DNA of 64,000 nt, from the NCBI GenBank assembly GCA_022565355.1, contig JAIUMU010000002.1, positions 1-64,000 on the forward strand, in the 5' to 3' direction. Each line of letters begins with the position of its first letter. Position 1 is the first letter of the stretch. Below the pieces are notes generated by a model, which saw only the letters and a list, made by a program, of their open reading frames with translations, had not been told where the DNA came from and did not search any database. Position numbers and translations under genes: made by a program. This DNA comes from Idiomarina sp. GTDB taxonomy: Bacteria > Pseudomonadota > Gammaproteobacteria > Enterobacterales > Alteromonadaceae. Positions 17,721 through 26,589 of this stretch are shown here, piece after piece.

Positions 17721-18734
17721 CTACTGCGCTTGCTGTAACCGCTCTACAGCATCACCATACAACGGATGTTCAGGTGCTAAGCCTTGGGCATATTCAGCGG
17801 CTAAGAGCGCCTCAGCTTGCTTATTTTGGCGCCATAACGCCCAAGCTAAATTGAAAAAGGCTGCCGGCTGCTCCGGTTCCAATTCTGTTGCCCGATAATA
17901 ATGCTCTTCCGCTAATGCAAACTGCTGTTGCTGATAAGCAATATTACCTAAACCCATCGCACTCGTTGCATCATGTGGCCAAGTAATCGCGGCCGCGGTA
18001 TAGCCTTTCTTCGCGGCTTGCCAACGTTCTTGCTGCTCAACTGCGGCTACGGCCGCAAAGTAGCGTAACGGTTCGGCAGTGGCCGGAGTAATCCCCTCTG
18101 GCGCTACCACCATGGCCCAATAATCGCTGAGCCGCCAAGTATATTCAAAATAACGTAACGATAATTCCTCACGCTCATTCGTACCCGAACGTAAAATCAC
18201 CGTGCCTGATTCTGGGTTAAATCCGATTACCACCGCGTAATGCCATTGTGGCCAACGTGCCAGCGCTAAGTTCTGCAGCACCAACACCGGGTTGCCGGCA
18301 TACAGTTCGGTAAGTAAGGCATCAAATTGTGGCTCAAGCACATAAGGAATGCGATCAGCGCGGCGGCTAGCAGCGAGTAATTCAGCTTGCAGGCTGCCGC
18401 GGCGATCAGGAATGTAAATTTGTTCGCGCAAGCCATCAGGATCGGCGGAACTAACGCCACTCACCTGCAGCACGGTGGCTAATGCGGCTGGGCCACACTG
18501 ATATTCGTCTTGCGGGAAAAAGGGCGTATCACGCAGCTCTATGGCCTGATAATCACTCAGCTCAAGCTGTTCGTGTTGCATGGGCATGCTTGTGCAAGCA
18601 CTGAGCAATAAAAATGAGAAAACCGCCACAAAGCCTGCTTTCAGCAGTGGGCGGTTTTTAATAGTATTACTTGTTCTAGTGCAAGTACGAACGAATAACT
18701 TTAAATAACGAATATGGCGCAAGATAATCAGCAA
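17721..18734 (-). CDS. PA2778-family cysteine peptidase lipoprotein with TPR domain
   Basis: This 337-residue protein has a hydrophobic leader ending in a lipobox LLSAC (Cys47), so it is probably an outer-membrane or periplasmic lipoprotein. Residues 65-215 are a C39-like papain-fold domain with Cys80 in DEYQCGPAALATVL and His165 in WPQWHYAVVIGFN. Residues 225-337 form TPR-like helices (AMGLGNIAYQQQQFALAEEHY, AAFFNLAWALW). It matches the PA2778 family, usually encoded beside a PA2779-type protein as here. The N-terminal 30 residues are unusually long and basic for a signal peptide, so the true start may be downstream. Substrate and role are unknown. A hairpin overlaps the leader-coding DNA (18619-18658). 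Confidence 0.85.
   Translation of the reverse strand: MLIILRHIRYLKLFVRTCTRTSNTIKNRPLLKAGFVAVFSFLLLSACTSMPMQHEQLELSDYQAIELRDTPFFPQDEYQCGPAALATVLQVSGVSSADPDGLREQIYIPDRRGSLQAELLAASRRADRIPYVLEPQFDALLTELYAGNPVLVLQNLALARWPQWHYAVVIGFNPESGTVILRSGTNEREELSLRYFEYTWRLSDYWAMVVAPEGITPATAEPLRYFAAVAAVEQQERWQAAKKGYTAAAITWPHDATSAMGLGNIAYQQQQFALAEEHYYRATELEPEQPAAFFNLAWALWRQNKQAEALLAAEYAQGLAPEHPLYGDAVERLQQAQ
18619..18658. other. Stem-loop within the 5' end of the PA2778-type gene
   Basis: Nine-base perfect arms AAAACCGCC (18619-18627) and GGCGGTTTT (18650-18658) enclose a 22-nt segment with an inner 4-bp stem (CTGC/GCAG). Read on the plus strand it is followed by a T run. It codes for the signal-peptide region of the gene, so it may affect expression or be chance. 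Confidence 0.5.
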
Positions 18735-18790
18735 ACCTTTTTAATTAATTTGAGTTAATGAACTTGCCACCATATTTAGCATAGGCTGTA

Positions 18791-19135
18791 TTAACGGAGC
18801 AACAACCAAATTACTAGCACCAATAAAATTACTGTAGCGGCTGAGCCTGCTGGCAGTTCTTCGATACCTGCTGTTAATTGTTGTACTTCTGCATCGGTCA
18901 TCGCATTTACACGCGCGATCGCTTCAACAGGGTTTACGCCATAACGCACAAGTTGTTCTTGTACATCAACGCGTTGTAACTGCTCAGCCAATTGCATTCG
19001 ATCTAGGCCAGATTGCTTTTCCGCAACAATTTGCTGTGTGCTCACGATATCTGCATGAGCCAAAGGCATAACCGCTGGATTCAGAACAAACGTACCCAGT
19101 AATAGGGAAGTACCAATAGCAAGCTTCTTATTCAT
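18791..19135 (-). CDS. PA2779-family protein
   Basis: This 114-residue protein has a signal peptide (residues 1-28, ending AHA), a central helical segment (DRMQLAEQLQRVDVQEQLVRYGV, then VNPVEAIARVNAMTDAEVQQL) and a C-terminal membrane span (ATVILLVLVIWLLLR). The layout and the VDVQEQLVRYGV stretch match the PA2779 family (DUF6627-type), which co-occurs with PA2778 cysteine peptidases. The two genes lie 56 bp apart on the same strand. The function is not established; it could be a membrane partner or substrate of the peptidase. Confidence 0.85.
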   Translation of the reverse strand: MNKKLAIGTSLLLGTFVLNPAVMPLAHADIVSTQQIVAEKQSGLDRMQLAEQLQRVDVQEQLVRYGVNPVEAIARVNAMTDAEVQQLTAGIEELPAGSAATVILLVLVIWLLLR

Positions 19136-19222
19136 AGTTCATCTCCTTGGTTGTTATCCCTTCCAATATAGACTACAAACCTAGTAATTGCTGCATTTAT
19201 TAAATTAAGTTCCTGAAAATAC

Positions 19223-21286
19223 TTAATTATCCTGATTTCGGTACTTTTCGAACCAATAAATAACATACGCTGGTTTTGCCATATGATTGCTCGGGCGTGT
19301 ATGCAGGGCGTGGGAAGCGCCTGGTACGCGCACCATCGCGGTATCTACCCCCAACAACTGCAAGGCTTGATAGTATTGTTCGGTTTCCGAAATCGGCGTG
19401 CGATGATCCGCTTCACCCGTAAATAACAAGGTAGGCGTTTTCACATTCCCTACATAAGAAATTGGTGAATACTTCAGGTAATGCTCTGGGTTTTCCCATG
19501 GCAGTGCTGGGAACCAGTATTGGCTGAAGTAGTTGTACATATCGGCATTCAGAGCAAAACTAAACCAATTAATTACTGGGTTCACCGCTGCTGCAGCACG
19601 AAAACGATCGGTGTGGCCAATCGACCAGGTAGTTAGCACACCACCGCCACTGCCGCCGGTAATAAACAACTCATCTTCGTTTACAAAACCCTTCGCGAGC
19701 AACGCATCTACACCATCCATCAAATCATCGAAATCATGGCTTGGATAGTTATGGTGAATAAGGTTAGCAAAATCTTCACCATAGCTGGTGGAACCGCGCG
19801 GGTTGGTGTAAAGCACCACATAGCCTTGCGCCGCCATTAATTGTAATTCCATGGCAAAATATGGGCCATACGCCGTGTGCGGGCCACCGTGAATTTCCAA
19901 AATCATTGGGTACTGCTCATTCGCATCAAAGCCTGGTGGATACATAATCCAGCCATGAATCGGCCGCTCATCTACCGAAGATGGGTACCAAATTTCCTCT
20001 ACTCGGCCAATTTCACGTTTTGCTAATAAATCTCGGTTCAATTGGGTAATGGTGGTGGCATCTCTACCACTGCGCACTACTGCCAATTCCGCTGGGCGCT
20101 GAGTACTTGCTTGGGTATACACCAACCGGTTGTTCGCCAATACAGCGAATTCACCACCAGAATAAGGCCGGCTATAGCTTAGGCCACCCACGTCAGTAGC
20201 AATCACTTGTAATGCACCGCGGCGGCCTTCACGCAGAGGTTGATAGGCTAAATGCCCATGCCCTTCTTGCACATATGAAACAAATACACCTTGGCTGTTT
20301 GGCGCCCACTCAAAGCTATCAATATGCTGATCAAGTTCTTCGGTAAGCACCCGCACGTTACTGCCATCCGTGCGCATTACATATAAACGCTGGTTTTGCT
20401 GCGCAAGCTTGCGATCATCAACACCGGTATAAGCAATCCACTCACCATTTGGCGAAACTTGCGGGTTGTTATCCGGGCCATAGCGATCGGTAAGTTGGGT
20501 AACTGCGCGCGTTGCAATATTTACGCTGTATATTTCCGTATTAATCGGTTGCTTGTGTTCATCAGCCCGGCGGTTTGCCGAAAAATACAGCTTACTGCCA
20601 TCAGCTGCCCAACTCAGGCTACTGCTGTGATTATAATCACCCGTGGTTAACTGAATAGGTGTGCCACCTTCAGCCGGCATGATATAGATATGGCGGAAAC
20701 CCGCAGGCAAATAACCGGCGCCATCCGCACGATACTGGCGGCTATCAATGTAGATAGGTGCGGCGGCCCACTCTGCGCCCTCAGGCTTGCCCGGTAACGA
20801 TACCGGTGCCGAACGTTGTTCTGGGGTAAACATTGTGAATGCAAGCCACTCACCATTCGGCGACCATGTTAATGAGCCCGGAGCATGCTGTAAGTGAGAA
20901 ATTTGTCCATTGCGGCCAGAATCAGCCCAATGCATATGGATTTGCCCATCGGCAACGTAGGCAAGGCGATCGCCACTCGGTGACCAGGTTGGCTGTTGCG
21001 CGTTTTGATCAGCAGCCGTTAATGGCTGTAGCTGTGAACCATCGGTTTGCACTGTCCATAAGCGCGTGCGGCGACGATCGGTTTGCCGATCCATCCAGGT
21101 ACGCACAAACACAACTTCTTCCGAGCTCGGCCGTGGCGCAGGCGCAGCAGCAAACTCAAGAAGAAAAACATCATCATATTGCAGGGGCGTTTTTACCGAT
21201 TCCGTTTGCAAAGCTGCAACGGAATACGAGAAAAAAGCGAGAAGAGCGGTAGCCGTGGTTATAAAATGCTTCGGTTTAAACATCAT
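19223..21286 (-). CDS. S9-family prolyl oligopeptidase-like peptidase, secreted
   Basis: The 687-residue protein has a signal peptide (residues 1-25), a WD40/TolB-like beta-propeller (about 40-420, with repeated PTWSPSGDRLAYV-like blades) and a C-terminal alpha/beta-hydrolase domain. The catalytic triad is visible: Ser546 in TGGSGGGV, Asp627 in GEADHRTP and His659 in GASHAL. This is the S9C (acylaminoacyl-peptidase/dipeptidyl-peptidase) layout, and the enzyme probably trims oligopeptides in the periplasm. Two consecutive ATG codons (21286, 21283) are possible starts after AGAGAAG. It follows fadR on the same strand after 48 bp, but a functional link is not evident. Confidence 0.93.
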   Translation of the reverse strand: MMFKPKHFITTATALLAFFSYSVAALQTESVKTPLQYDDVFLLEFAAAPAPRPSSEEVVFVRTWMDRQTDRRRTRLWTVQTDGSQLQPLTAADQNAQQPTWSPSGDRLAYVADGQIHMHWADSGRNGQISHLQHAPGSLTWSPNGEWLAFTMFTPEQRSAPVSLPGKPEGAEWAAAPIYIDSRQYRADGAGYLPAGFRHIYIMPAEGGTPIQLTTGDYNHSSSLSWAADGSKLYFSANRRADEHKQPINTEIYSVNIATRAVTQLTDRYGPDNNPQVSPNGEWIAYTGVDDRKLAQQNQRLYVMRTDGSNVRVLTEELDQHIDSFEWAPNSQGVFVSYVQEGHGHLAYQPLREGRRGALQVIATDVGGLSYSRPYSGGEFAVLANNRLVYTQASTQRPAELAVVRSGRDATTITQLNRDLLAKREIGRVEEIWYPSSVDERPIHGWIMYPPGFDANEQYPMILEIHGGPHTAYGPYFAMELQLMAAQGYVVLYTNPRGSTSYGEDFANLIHHNYPSHDFDDLMDGVDALLAKGFVNEDELFITGGSGGGVLTTWSIGHTDRFRAAAAVNPVINWFSFALNADMYNYFSQYWFPALPWENPEHYLKYSPISYVGNVKTPTLLFTGEADHRTPISETEQYYQALQLLGVDTAMVRVPGASHALHTRPSNHMAKPAYVIYWFEKYRNQDN

Positions 21287-21334
21287 GCTTCTCTTTTATT
21301 ATCAGAAGATTAGCATGATGTTTTTACCAACATA

Positions 21335-22045
21335 CTAATCCACTAGGTTTTCAGGAATAGAATCACGCAGGTTTTTCCAGATAGCTGCTGAATCATAGCC
21401 GTATTGACGCACTAAATTCATTGCTCCTGCATGGTCACCGGCTTCTACTAATGCCAACATTTCTGCATAGTACTTTCGTGCGAGTTCACGACCCACTGGC
21501 TCCGAGAAATAGAATTGGCCAATGCGCGCATACAATCCTTTGAAGCCATTCAATACTAATACATAAATAGGATTACCAGAAGCAAAGGCTAACTCATGAT
21601 TCAATTGATAATCAAAGTCAGCGAACGCTTTTGGTGTGTCTTCCAACGTTTGTGCACCGCGTAACACTTCTGCAGCACGCTCTTTATTCTGCCGAATCGC
21701 CTGGCGAATGTAGATAGCACTAATATTGGTGCGCGCCGAGAGCAGTTGGTCTACCAAATCTGGCATCCCATCTTCATCCAGCCGGGCTAATGTTTCTAGG
21801 ATATTCAACCCCGAGGTTTCCCAAAAGTTATTCACTTTAGTGGGCTTACCATGTTGAATCGTTAACCAGCCATCACGCGCCAAACGTTGCAGCACTTCCC
21901 GTAACGTAGTTCGGGTAACGCCAATCAACTCAGACAACTCACGTTCTGCAGGCAAGATCGAGCCCGGCGCAAAATCGCCTTTCCAGATCGATTTCACAAT
22001 AAATTCTTCTGCAAACCCTGCTGGGCTTTTTGCTTTTATAAACAT
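21335..22045 (-). CDS. fadR: Fatty acid metabolism regulator FadR
   Basis: FadR is a GntR-family repressor of fatty-acid degradation and activator of unsaturated fatty-acid synthesis, released from DNA by long-chain acyl-CoA. The 236-residue product (E. coli 239) has an N-terminal winged helix ([23 protein letters not shown]) and the alpha-helical acyl-CoA binding domain. The N-terminus [16 protein letters not shown] is the FadR-specific start. A FadR-like operator overlaps its promoter, suggesting autorepression. fadD is in the same window at 26590-28248. Confidence 0.96.
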   Translation of the reverse strand: MFIKAKSPAGFAEEFIVKSIWKGDFAPGSILPAERELSELIGVTRTTLREVLQRLARDGWLTIQHGKPTKVNNFWETSGLNILETLARLDEDGMPDLVDQLLSARTNISAIYIRQAIRQNKERAAEVLRGAQTLEDTPKAFADFDYQLNHELAFASGNPIYVLVLNGFKGLYARIGQFYFSEPVGRELARKYYAEMLALVEAGDHAGAMNLVRQYGYDSAAIWKNLRDSIPENLVD

Positions 22046-22089
22046 AAGTGCCTTTCTTCGCTAAATCATTCAGAATAGGAGATCATTGA

Positions 22090-22118
22090 ATTGTAACGTG
22101 CCGATAATGGTCGGACAA
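22090..22118 (-). promoter_or_regulatory. Promoter of fadR
   Basis: On the minus strand, -35 TTGTCC (22113-22118), a 17-bp spacer and -10 TACAAT (22090-22095) lie about 45 bp upstream of the fadR ATG. The -35 lies inside the putative FadR operator. Confidence 0.65.
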
Positions 22119-22122
22119 GTTT
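22106..22122. promoter_or_regulatory. Putative FadR operator
   Basis: The plus strand reads AATGGTCGGACAAGTTT, matching the FadR consensus core TGGTCNGAC with the flanking AGTT half. It covers the fadR -35 box and is also 60 bp upstream of dsbB. Repression of fadR by its own product is the simplest reading. Confidence 0.6.
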
Positions 22123-22182
22123 TATGATAACATCAAAATATGTATACCTATTTTGTAACTATACCTTGGTACTGGAACAACG

Positions 22183-22743
22183 ATGAAACTATATAAAAAT
22201 AAAATGTCTGCAGGTGCCACTCCGCTGCATAAAATTGCCAGCTGGCCAGAGTTCCGTTGGCCTTGGTTACTGCTCGCTTTAGCAGCTACTGGGCTAGTTA
22301 TTGCCGCTTTATTTATGCAGCATGTACAAGAATTGAACCCATGTGAGCAGTGTATTTACCAACGTACAGCCATGATTGGCATTGCCCTGTTCGCGTGGCT
22401 CGGCTTTCTCATGCCACAGTTGATGCTGGCACGAATCGTGGCGTATGCAGGTTGGTTATATAGTGCTTGGGCGGGTTATAGTGCTGCAGCATACCATTTA
22501 TGGTTACAACGCGATGCCAACCCACTGTTTCATAGCTGCGCAGCTATTCCCAGCTTTCCAAATTGGGCGCCGCTGCATGAATGGCTGCCAAGTGTGTTTG
22601 CAATAACCGGGGTGTGTGGTGATGATGGTTGGCGTTTTCTGAGCTTGAATATGCCCGAGTGGATGCGCATTATTTTTGCTATATTTTTGGCGATTGGGGT
22701 GATTACATTGCTGATTCGTATCGTGTATGCACGGAGAATCTAG
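22183..22743 (+). CDS. dsbB: Disulfide bond formation protein DsbB
   Basis: DsbB reoxidises periplasmic DsbA and passes electrons to quinones. The 186-residue protein has four membrane spans. The first redox pair is in ELNPCEQCIYQR (CxxC), and the second pair is the Cys in FHSCAAIPSF and the Cys in GVCGDDGWRFL. A Trp-rich second periplasmic loop is typical. Its N-terminus is about ten residues longer than E. coli DsbB; an internal Met at codon 8 is an alternative start but has no better ribosome site. It is divergent from fadR. Confidence 0.95.
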   Translation: MKLYKNKMSAGATPLHKIASWPEFRWPWLLLALAATGLVIAALFMQHVQELNPCEQCIYQRTAMIGIALFAWLGFLMPQLMLARIVAYAGWLYSAWAGYSAAAYHLWLQRDANPLFHSCAAIPSFPNWAPLHEWLPSVFAITGVCGDDGWRFLSLNMPEWMRIIFAIFLAIGVITLLIRIVYARRI

Positions 22744-22784
22744 CCGCACTTCACTTGCTGGTTCAATAACTATTCGCTAGAACG

Positions 22785-23318
22785 CTATTCACCAGAAAAA
22801 AGAGGCCAGCGCACAATGAGCCCATCCTCTGGCGCTAGCTGCGTATCATGCACACAGGAATGGCTCGTAACCGCCATTCCTGCTGTTTCCATCGGCACCC
22901 GCGAGCCATTGTGTAGCAGTGGATGCCAATTCGGTAATCCTTTCCCTTCATACAAACGCCGATACGCGCAACTTGGTGGCATAAAGTGAATGGCCCCTAA
23001 ATCGCCCACACTTAACTGCACACAATCGGGCACATACTGGTGGCGATTCGCATAATTGCTGCAACCACCATTCTTGAGGTCGAGTAACTGGCAGGCTACG
23101 TTGGTGTAATGTAAATCTTCACCAAGTTCCATGGGCGCATCTGCGGGTAAATCATCGCGCTCATCGAGCAGCTTATGCAAACAACATTTGCCACAACCAT
23201 CACATAGGGCTTCCCATTGCTCAGCATTCATCTCGGTAAGTGCTAAGCGCTGCCAAAACGGCTCTTGTGTAGCCAACCCTTGGTGCTGCTGTTGCGGCGA
23301 GTTGCTGGCCTTACGCAT
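22785..23318 (-). CDS. ycgN: YcgN family Cys-rich protein (UPF0260)
   Basis: The 177-residue cytosolic protein belongs to the YcgN/CxxCxxCC family. The cluster CDGCGKCC (about residues 39-46) and later cysteines (CQLLD, GGCSNY, PDCVQL, PPSCAYR) are conserved and likely bind iron or zinc. The biochemical role is not established. It is the last gene of the run fadD-rnd-ycgL-mltB-ycgM-ycgN and overlaps the 3' end of ycgM by 8 bp. Confidence 0.93.
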   Translation of the reverse strand: MRKASNSPQQQHQGLATQEPFWQRLALTEMNAEQWEALCDGCGKCCLHKLLDERDDLPADAPMELGEDLHYTNVACQLLDLKNGGCSNYANRHQYVPDCVQLSVGDLGAIHFMPPSCAYRRLYEGKGLPNWHPLLHNGSRVPMETAGMAVTSHSCVHDTQLAPEDGLIVRWPLFSGE

Positions 23319-24084
23319 TGCTGCGGCCTTTATGTTCCGCCTCGTCAGCCACCGCAGTGTGCCAATCCCATTGCTGCTGATTACCGCTGGTAAGTTGCAT
23401 TTTTAAGTTATCACCGGGTTGCAACGGGCCAACACCGGCAGGTGTGCCAGTAAGCACTACATCACCGGGATCTAAAGTGAAAACGGAAGATATCTCCGCC
23501 AGCAATTCAGCCACCGGGAAAATCATATCGCTCACCTTGCCATCTTGTTGCAGCTGATCATTTCTATACAGCTGAAAGCTCGCTTTCTGCAGATCACCAA
23601 ATACGGTAGCCGCTACAAATGGCCCCAGCGGAGCGCTGCCATCAAATGCCTTGGCACGCTCCCATGGCGCTCCCTCTGCTTTTAATTCATTTTGCACATC
23701 GCGTAGGGTTAAATCGAGCGCTAAACCATAGCCAGCAACATAATCCAGCGCTTTGGCAGCACTCACATTACGCATCGGCGCGGAAATCAGTACCGCCAAC
23801 TCGAGCTCGTGGTGGCAGGCGCCAAACTGGGTAGGGATATAAATACGTTCATGTTGTAACGGTTGCACTGCGTGCGCAGGCTTCATAAACAGCAATGGTT
23901 TGCTTGGCACGCTGTTGCCAAGCTCTTTGGCATGGTCGGCATAATTGCGGCCTACACATACCAGCTTGCCAAGTTGCAAATGCAATAGCTTGCCACTTAC
24001 CGAATACAGGCCCCGTTCCACCGCAGTGGTTACATCCGGAGCCCCTACCCCCACTTTTCGATACAACCAATTATCACTTGCCAT
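23311..24084 (-). CDS. ycgM: Fumarylacetoacetate hydrolase-family protein (YcgM-like)
   Basis: This 257-residue protein of the FAH/acylpyruvate hydrolase superfamily has the metal- and substrate-binding motifs VCVGRNYADHAKELGN, HHELELAVLI, the central GYGLALDLTLRD and the late DVVLTGTPAGVGPL. Family members hydrolyse acylpyruvates or decarboxylate oxaloacetate; the specific substrate is not visible. The frame extends 13 codons upstream into mltB, but the ATG at 24084 sits two bases after the mltB stop and gives the usual family length. It overlaps ycgN by 8 bp. Confidence 0.9.
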   Translation of the reverse strand: MASDNWLYRKVGVGAPDVTTAVERGLYSVSGKLLHLQLGKLVCVGRNYADHAKELGNSVPSKPLLFMKPAHAVQPLQHERIYIPTQFGACHHELELAVLISAPMRNVSAAKALDYVAGYGLALDLTLRDVQNELKAEGAPWERAKAFDGSAPLGPFVAATVFGDLQKASFQLYRNDQLQQDGKVSDMIFPVAELLAEISSVFTLDPGDVVLTGTPAGVGPLQPGDNLKMQLTSGNQQQWDWHTAVADEAEHKGRSNA

Positions 24085-24085
24085 C

Positions 24086-25123
24086 TTAACGGCCCATTTG
24101 GATGCGATCTGCCAAATGGCCAACGGCCACTACAAAATAGTTAGAACGATTCCAACGCATCAATACATCCCAATTGTGATAGGCCAAGTAAGCGCGCCCA
24201 TCAACTCCGTCAGGAATAATCACCGAAGCGGGAATATCGCGGCTTGGCAAATCACTACCATCAAAACGGCGAATACCTAATTGTTGCCACTCACTCAGCT
24301 GCTTTTTCGTGCCCAAGCCCACTAAATCAGTATCAAAGTTTTCTGGCAAACGAACTTGTCTGCCCCAGGTTTTGCTCTCATCCCAGCCTACCGAGGCAAG
24401 ATAGTTTGCTGCCGAGGAAAACACATCTGCATAGCTATTCCAGATATCAATTTTGCCATCACCATCGCCATCTACGGCATAGGATAAAAACGAGCTCGGC
24501 ATAAACTGGGTTTGCCCCATTGCACCGGCCCATGAACCCCGCATTTGTTCCGGCTCAATATGGCCCGCATCAATAATCTCTAATGCCTGCATTAATTGGC
24601 GCTTAAAGAATTCTTCCCGGCGCCCTTCATAAGCCAAGGTAGCTAGTGCCGAAATTACCCGAAAGTTACCGGTATAACCGCCATAGTTTGTTTCAATACC
24701 CCACAACGCCACAATAAAGCGCGGCTGCACGCCATACTCAGCACCAATCCGATCCAGTAATTCTTTATGCTCTTCGTACTTCTGAATACCCTGCTGCACC
24801 TTCCAATCTGGCACGGCTCGTGGCAAGTAGGTATCAAGGGTAATGGTAAATTCTGGTTGGTTGCGATCTGCCGATACCGCGCGCTCATAAAAACGCACAT
24901 CTTCAAAGGCGCGTTCAATTGCAGAAGCAGAAATACCATGCTCCAAGGCCTCTACCTTTAACTGCTCCACATAAGCTGGGTAGCCTGCTACATCCACATC
25001 ATTTGCGTGCACCGAAGGCATCCACAACAGCATCATGGTAAATACAGCTAACGTGAGTATGGTGGTTAATTTACAAGCGATAAGCCCAACAACCTGCTTA
25101 CTTTTAAGATACAACTGGCGCAT
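24086..25123 (-). CDS. mltB: Lytic murein transglycosylase B (MltB-like)
   Basis: The 345-residue enzyme cleaves peptidoglycan glycan strands with formation of 1,6-anhydro-muramic acid. The catalytic Glu is in VALWGIETNYGGYTG, followed by the family motifs SWAGAMGQTQFMPSS, DGDGDGKIDIW and a conserved C-terminal HLADRI. Residues 15-41 form a hydrophobic leader ending at VHAND. No lipobox cysteine is seen, so it looks periplasmic and soluble rather than membrane-anchored like E. coli MltB. It lies between ycgL and ycgM on the same strand. Confidence 0.93.
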   Translation of the reverse strand: MRQLYLKSKQVVGLIACKLTTILTLAVFTMMLLWMPSVHANDVDVAGYPAYVEQLKVEALEHGISASAIERAFEDVRFYERAVSADRNQPEFTITLDTYLPRAVPDWKVQQGIQKYEEHKELLDRIGAEYGVQPRFIVALWGIETNYGGYTGNFRVISALATLAYEGRREEFFKRQLMQALEIIDAGHIEPEQMRGSWAGAMGQTQFMPSSFLSYAVDGDGDGKIDIWNSYADVFSSAANYLASVGWDESKTWGRQVRLPENFDTDLVGLGTKKQLSEWQQLGIRRFDGSDLPSRDIPASVIIPDGVDGRAYLAYHNWDVLMRWNRSNYFVVAVGHLADRIQMGR

Positions 25124-25180
25124 AGTTCTTCCTCGGTAATCACAACGATAGGATAACGGTTCAAGCTACTGTTGTTATTG

Positions 25181-25438
25181 TTAATCTATCCGTTTCAACA
25201 AGCTTTCTACCGGTGGCGGTATCTGTAGATAGTACCCCTCTGTTTCCAGGTGTTCCAGCAGCTTTACACCACTTATACTCGCGAGGTTGCGTTCTGGGGT
25301 TATATTTAGCTTAGTTACCAGTATTTCTGGTGAAAATAGTGGCTGCAGTGGCTCGGGAAGGTCACTAACCACAGCCGTAAGGGGCATATAAAGATAGGTG
25401 TCCGCTTTTTTCGGCGAACGTAATACGCGTACTAACAT
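25181..25438 (-). CDS. ycgL: YcgL family protein
   Basis: This small 85-residue cytosolic protein has the YcgL domain signature: KKADTYLYM near the N-terminus and the C-terminal KLLEHLETEGYYLQIPPP. The family is confined to gammaproteobacteria and the function is unknown. It lies 18 bp after rnd, as is common in Alteromonadales and Vibrio, so co-transcription is likely. Confidence 0.93.
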   Translation of the reverse strand: MLVRVLRSPKKADTYLYMPLTAVVSDLPEPLQPLFSPEILVTKLNITPERNLASISGVKLLEHLETEGYYLQIPPPVESLLKRID

Positions 25439-25456
25439 AATTTCCTCAGCTGGCAG

Positions 25457-26587
25457 TTATCCTGCTACTAACGTATTCAATTTATCGCGCAACAAGGCAC
25501 CGCGCCAACCACATAATAAATCCGGCTGTGGTAACAATTGCTTGGTACTTTCAGCGGTAAAGTGGTGCCACACATACACTTCGTTAATTTGCTTACGAGA
25601 TCCCATCAGTGGTGCTGGAATCTTTTCCTGTTCAGCTACATCTTTCATGAGCGCTTTCGCAGCTTTGAAGAAGCGCTTATAAGCACCATCTTGATCATAC
25701 CGTGGAATGGCTTCTGGGTGTTGTTCAACGGGCTCATCTAGGCCTCGCTGCACGCACGCCAAAATCGCATCACCATATAAACGCAATGATTTTGGATGCA
25801 ACTCATCAATCTGGCTTAGTTGATTGCGGCTCGCCGGTTGGCTGCGCGCAATATCCGTAAGCACATGATCTCGCGCAATAAACGGCAGGGCAATATTCTG
25901 CTCCCGTGCCAAGCGTAATCGCCAAGCGGCCAACTCGCGCAATACTGCGCGGCCAGCGCCATCTAATAGGCTCACTCCGCCCACATCACGCCATGCTAAA
26001 GCAGGATTCGTTTCCCGCGCCCGCTTGGCTACTTGTTCCTCACATTCAGCTCGCACCAGTGCTTCCATACCAGTATCTTGCACACGCTTTTGCAGCTCTG
26101 GGTAAAGCTCGGCTAAATGCTCAACATCTGCCGCAGCGTAAGCTAACTGTTCCGCACTAAGCGGCCGTTGCAGCCAATCTGTGCGGCTTTGAGTTTTATC
26201 TACCGCTACCGAAAGCATCTGCTCCACTAACCCTGCATAGCCGATTTGCGAGCCATCAGTAACAAAGGCGTAGGCGATTTGCGTATCAAACATATCCTGC
26301 AACGAGGCACTATAACGATGGAAGATCTCTAAATCTTCGCCAGCCGCATGCAGTACAGTACGAATATCCGTGTTCAACAAATCCCACAGGGGTTGCAAAT
26401 CCACACCATTGAGTGGATCTACTAAAATCACATCGTTGCCGCTGCGTGCTTGCACTAAGCCTAAATCAGCATACAGGGTGCGCGTACGCACAAATTCTGT
26501 ATCTAACGCTAGCCAACCATTTTTTTGCGCCGCAACGCAAAACGCCACCAGTTCCCCGGTGGCGTTAATCATCCGAAATTTACTCAA
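25457..26587 (-). CDS. rnd: Ribonuclease D
   Basis: RNase D is a 3'-5' exonuclease for tRNA 3' maturation. The 376-residue protein (E. coli 375) has the DEDDy motifs LALDTEFVRTRT, HAAGEDLEIFHRY and YAAADVEHLAELY, followed by HRDC-type helical domains (ELAAWRLRLAREQNIALPFI). Its ATG is two bases beyond the fadD stop, so the ribosome site lies inside fadD and translation is likely coupled. The fadD-rnd order is conserved in enteric bacteria. Confidence 0.96.
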   Translation of the reverse strand: MSKFRMINATGELVAFCVAAQKNGWLALDTEFVRTRTLYADLGLVQARSGNDVILVDPLNGVDLQPLWDLLNTDIRTVLHAAGEDLEIFHRYSASLQDMFDTQIAYAFVTDGSQIGYAGLVEQMLSVAVDKTQSRTDWLQRPLSAEQLAYAAADVEHLAELYPELQKRVQDTGMEALVRAECEEQVAKRARETNPALAWRDVGGVSLLDGAGRAVLRELAAWRLRLAREQNIALPFIARDHVLTDIARSQPASRNQLSQIDELHPKSLRLYGDAILACVQRGLDEPVEQHPEAIPRYDQDGAYKRFFKAAKALMKDVAEQEKIPAPLMGSRKQINEVYVWHHFTAESTKQLLPQPDLLCGWRGALLRDKLNTLVAG

Positions 26588-26589
26588 AT

